Shown here: positions 63,264 to 64,000 of the stretch, piece by piece
Layout of the letters: each line of letters begins with the position of its first letter
Position numbering within the stretch: position 1 is the first letter of the stretch
NCBI GenBank assembly: GCA_021740915.1
Contig: JAIOYW010000019.1
Coordinates: 1 to 64,000 of the forward strand
Reading direction: 5' to 3'
DNA: 64,000 nt
Source of the DNA: Ignavibacteriales bacterium
GTDB lineage: Bacteria > Bacteroidota > Ignavibacteria > Ignavibacteriales > Melioribacteraceae
The notes under the pieces: generated by a model
The model's input: the letters and a program-made list of their open reading frames with translations, nothing else
Database searches by the model: none
What the model was told of the DNA's origin: nothing
Program-made: the position numbers and the translations under genes

Positions 63264-63941
63264 TTTTAAATATATCTATTCCATTAATGAACCGTATCAT
63301 GTATAATCTCCTCCCTCTTATCCATCACACGGTCTGATTTATTATCAACTATATCAGGGGAATTTGATTCCCTGTTTTAATCTTGCTGATAAGATATAAC
63401 GATGTTTCGAGTAGTACAAGAAAAAAATTAACGAGGCATATTTAATTCTCATAAGCTATTATAATTAAATATGTTATTGTATTGTGATATATATCACAAG
63501 TTATTTTCGGATGAGATATCTGATTTGATTTTAATCGGGATTATTTTTTTTTACAGATTGAACGATTTATAGCTCCATTAAGCGATTAAAAAATTATCTG
63601 GAAGAAAAACTGCGTTCTTCTTTGCTTAAAAAATGGTTGTGCAACTTTGATGTTTTTATTGGAAATTCGTCAATCTATGAACTCACTAAAATAATGTCGT
63701 AAGGTTATTTAATCTACAGAATTGAACACCTGAATTAGAAGATAACTTAGTCTTCAATAAACTGCGGTCCAGTCAGGGGGAAACCTGTAACCTGAAAAAT
63801 TGAAAACAAGCTTATTCATCAAGCTAAATGATAACCCTGAGGAGTATGAAGTGTGCGCCCATCCCGCAAAGCGGGAAACCTGCTGCCTGGAATAATCGAT
63901 GGAAAGTGTATTCAACCAGTTAATGGTTAAACTGTGGCTTG
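63264..63941. other. 678 bp spacer between ankyrin gene and tRNA-Arg, no convincing gene
   Basis: The stretch 63300-63720 is AT-rich and holds the 18-bp CRP/FNR-like palindrome. From 63754 to about 63941 the base composition is more balanced. A minus-strand frame of 64 codons exists there, but its only start (GTG) lies inside the tRNA-Arg and it has no known homology or ribosome binding site. A small hairpin (CCCGCAAAGCGGG) lies at about 63863. Confidence 0.6.
63482..63499. promoter_or_regulatory. Perfect CRP/FNR-family-like palindrome TTGTGATATATATCACAA
   Basis: The 18-base sequence is a perfect palindrome with the TGTGA-N6-TCACA architecture of CRP sites; the outer TTGTGA/TCACAA halves also match HcpR-type sites. 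It is about 220 bases upstream of the ankyrin B start. No regulator of this family is encoded in the window. Confidence 0.55.
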
Positions 63942-64000
63942 TACCCACGGCAGGAATCGAACCTGCGACCTGCGGTTTAGGAAACCGTCGCTCTATCCCC
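63942..64000 (-). tRNA. tRNA-Arg (anticodon CCT), 3' part; 5' end beyond window
   Basis: Read on the minus strand, the end of the D arm (GAGC), anticodon loop TTCCTAA (anticodon CCT), T arm GCAGGTTCGATTCCTGC and the 3' acceptor strand CGTGGGT with discriminator A are visible. The first ~17 bases lie outside the window. CCA is not encoded. Position 27-43 appears as an A-C mismatch. Confidence 0.88.

Noticed and set aside
63754-63948. Minus-strand 64-codon frame next to the tRNA-Arg
   Set aside because: Its only start is a GTG inside the tRNA gene, it lacks a ribosome binding site and resembles no family. I considered an integrated element using the tRNA as attachment site, but no integrase or repeated tRNA end is visible in the window.

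Overview
The window looks like a chromosomal segment of an Ignavibacteria-type bacterium (FCB group, Bacteroidota/Chlorobi side). The evidence is internal. Ten predicted secreted proteins end in a type IX secretion (T9SS) sorting tail, most with the NYPNPFNP-type signature that is very common in Ignavibacteria. There is a PorV-like T9SS outer-membrane protein, two TonB-dependent receptors with N-terminal carboxypeptidase-regulatory domains, a BshA bacillithiol enzyme and a lipoprotein with a Bacteroidota-style surface-export signal. Base composition is AT-rich. No T9SS core operon, phage, CRISPR array or insertion sequence was found.

Layout. 0-4.6 kb: a cut secreted protein, a TonB receptor, a PlsC-type acyltransferase and five tRNA genes (Pro, Arg, His, Glu, Glu). 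4.8-17.8 kb: a run of minus-strand exported proteins. It includes a tandem duplication of a 941-residue T9SS cargo, a free-standing sorting-tail gene with its own ribosome binding site and terminator, a decayed second copy of that gene, an Amidase_3 enzyme carrying a T9SS tail, and a beta-propeller. 18-27 kb: MarR regulator, nucleotide-sugar genes (galE, rfbC, rfbD), bshA, a GH13 amylase, a HAD phosphatase, an EamA exporter, a four-helix-bundle gene between two arrays of 7-bp repeats, and a peroxiredoxin. 27.4-57.7 kb: a large minus-strand locus for beta-glucan use. 57.7-64 kb: a SurA/parvulin-like protein, glutamine synthetase, enolase, two ankyrin-repeat proteins, a CRP/FNR-like palindrome and the 3' part of a tRNA-Arg.

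The beta-glucan locus is the most interesting part. Its enzymes are GH5, a naturally circularly permuted GH16 lichenase, a surface-lipoprotein GH16, GH3 and an unassigned clan-A-like glycosidase. Its transport layer is a TonB receptor, a large T9SS cargo, a PorV-like protein and two sodium/solute symporters. No SusD and no ABC permease are present. At its upstream end sits an operon encoding a membrane-anchored sugar-type solute-binding protein, a histidine kinase and a sigma-54 response regulator. I found two sigma-54 (-24/-12) promoter matches with identical spacing, one before the GH5 gene and one before the symporter gene, and inverted repeats sharing an ATTTT/ATTTG centre near both. I infer a three-component sensor (binding protein, kinase, enhancer-binding regulator) that switches on beta-glucan capture and breakdown, as an alternative to the SusCD plus hybrid two-component or ECF-sigma logic of classical Bacteroidota loci. 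The parts are read from the sequence; the regulatory circuit is inference.
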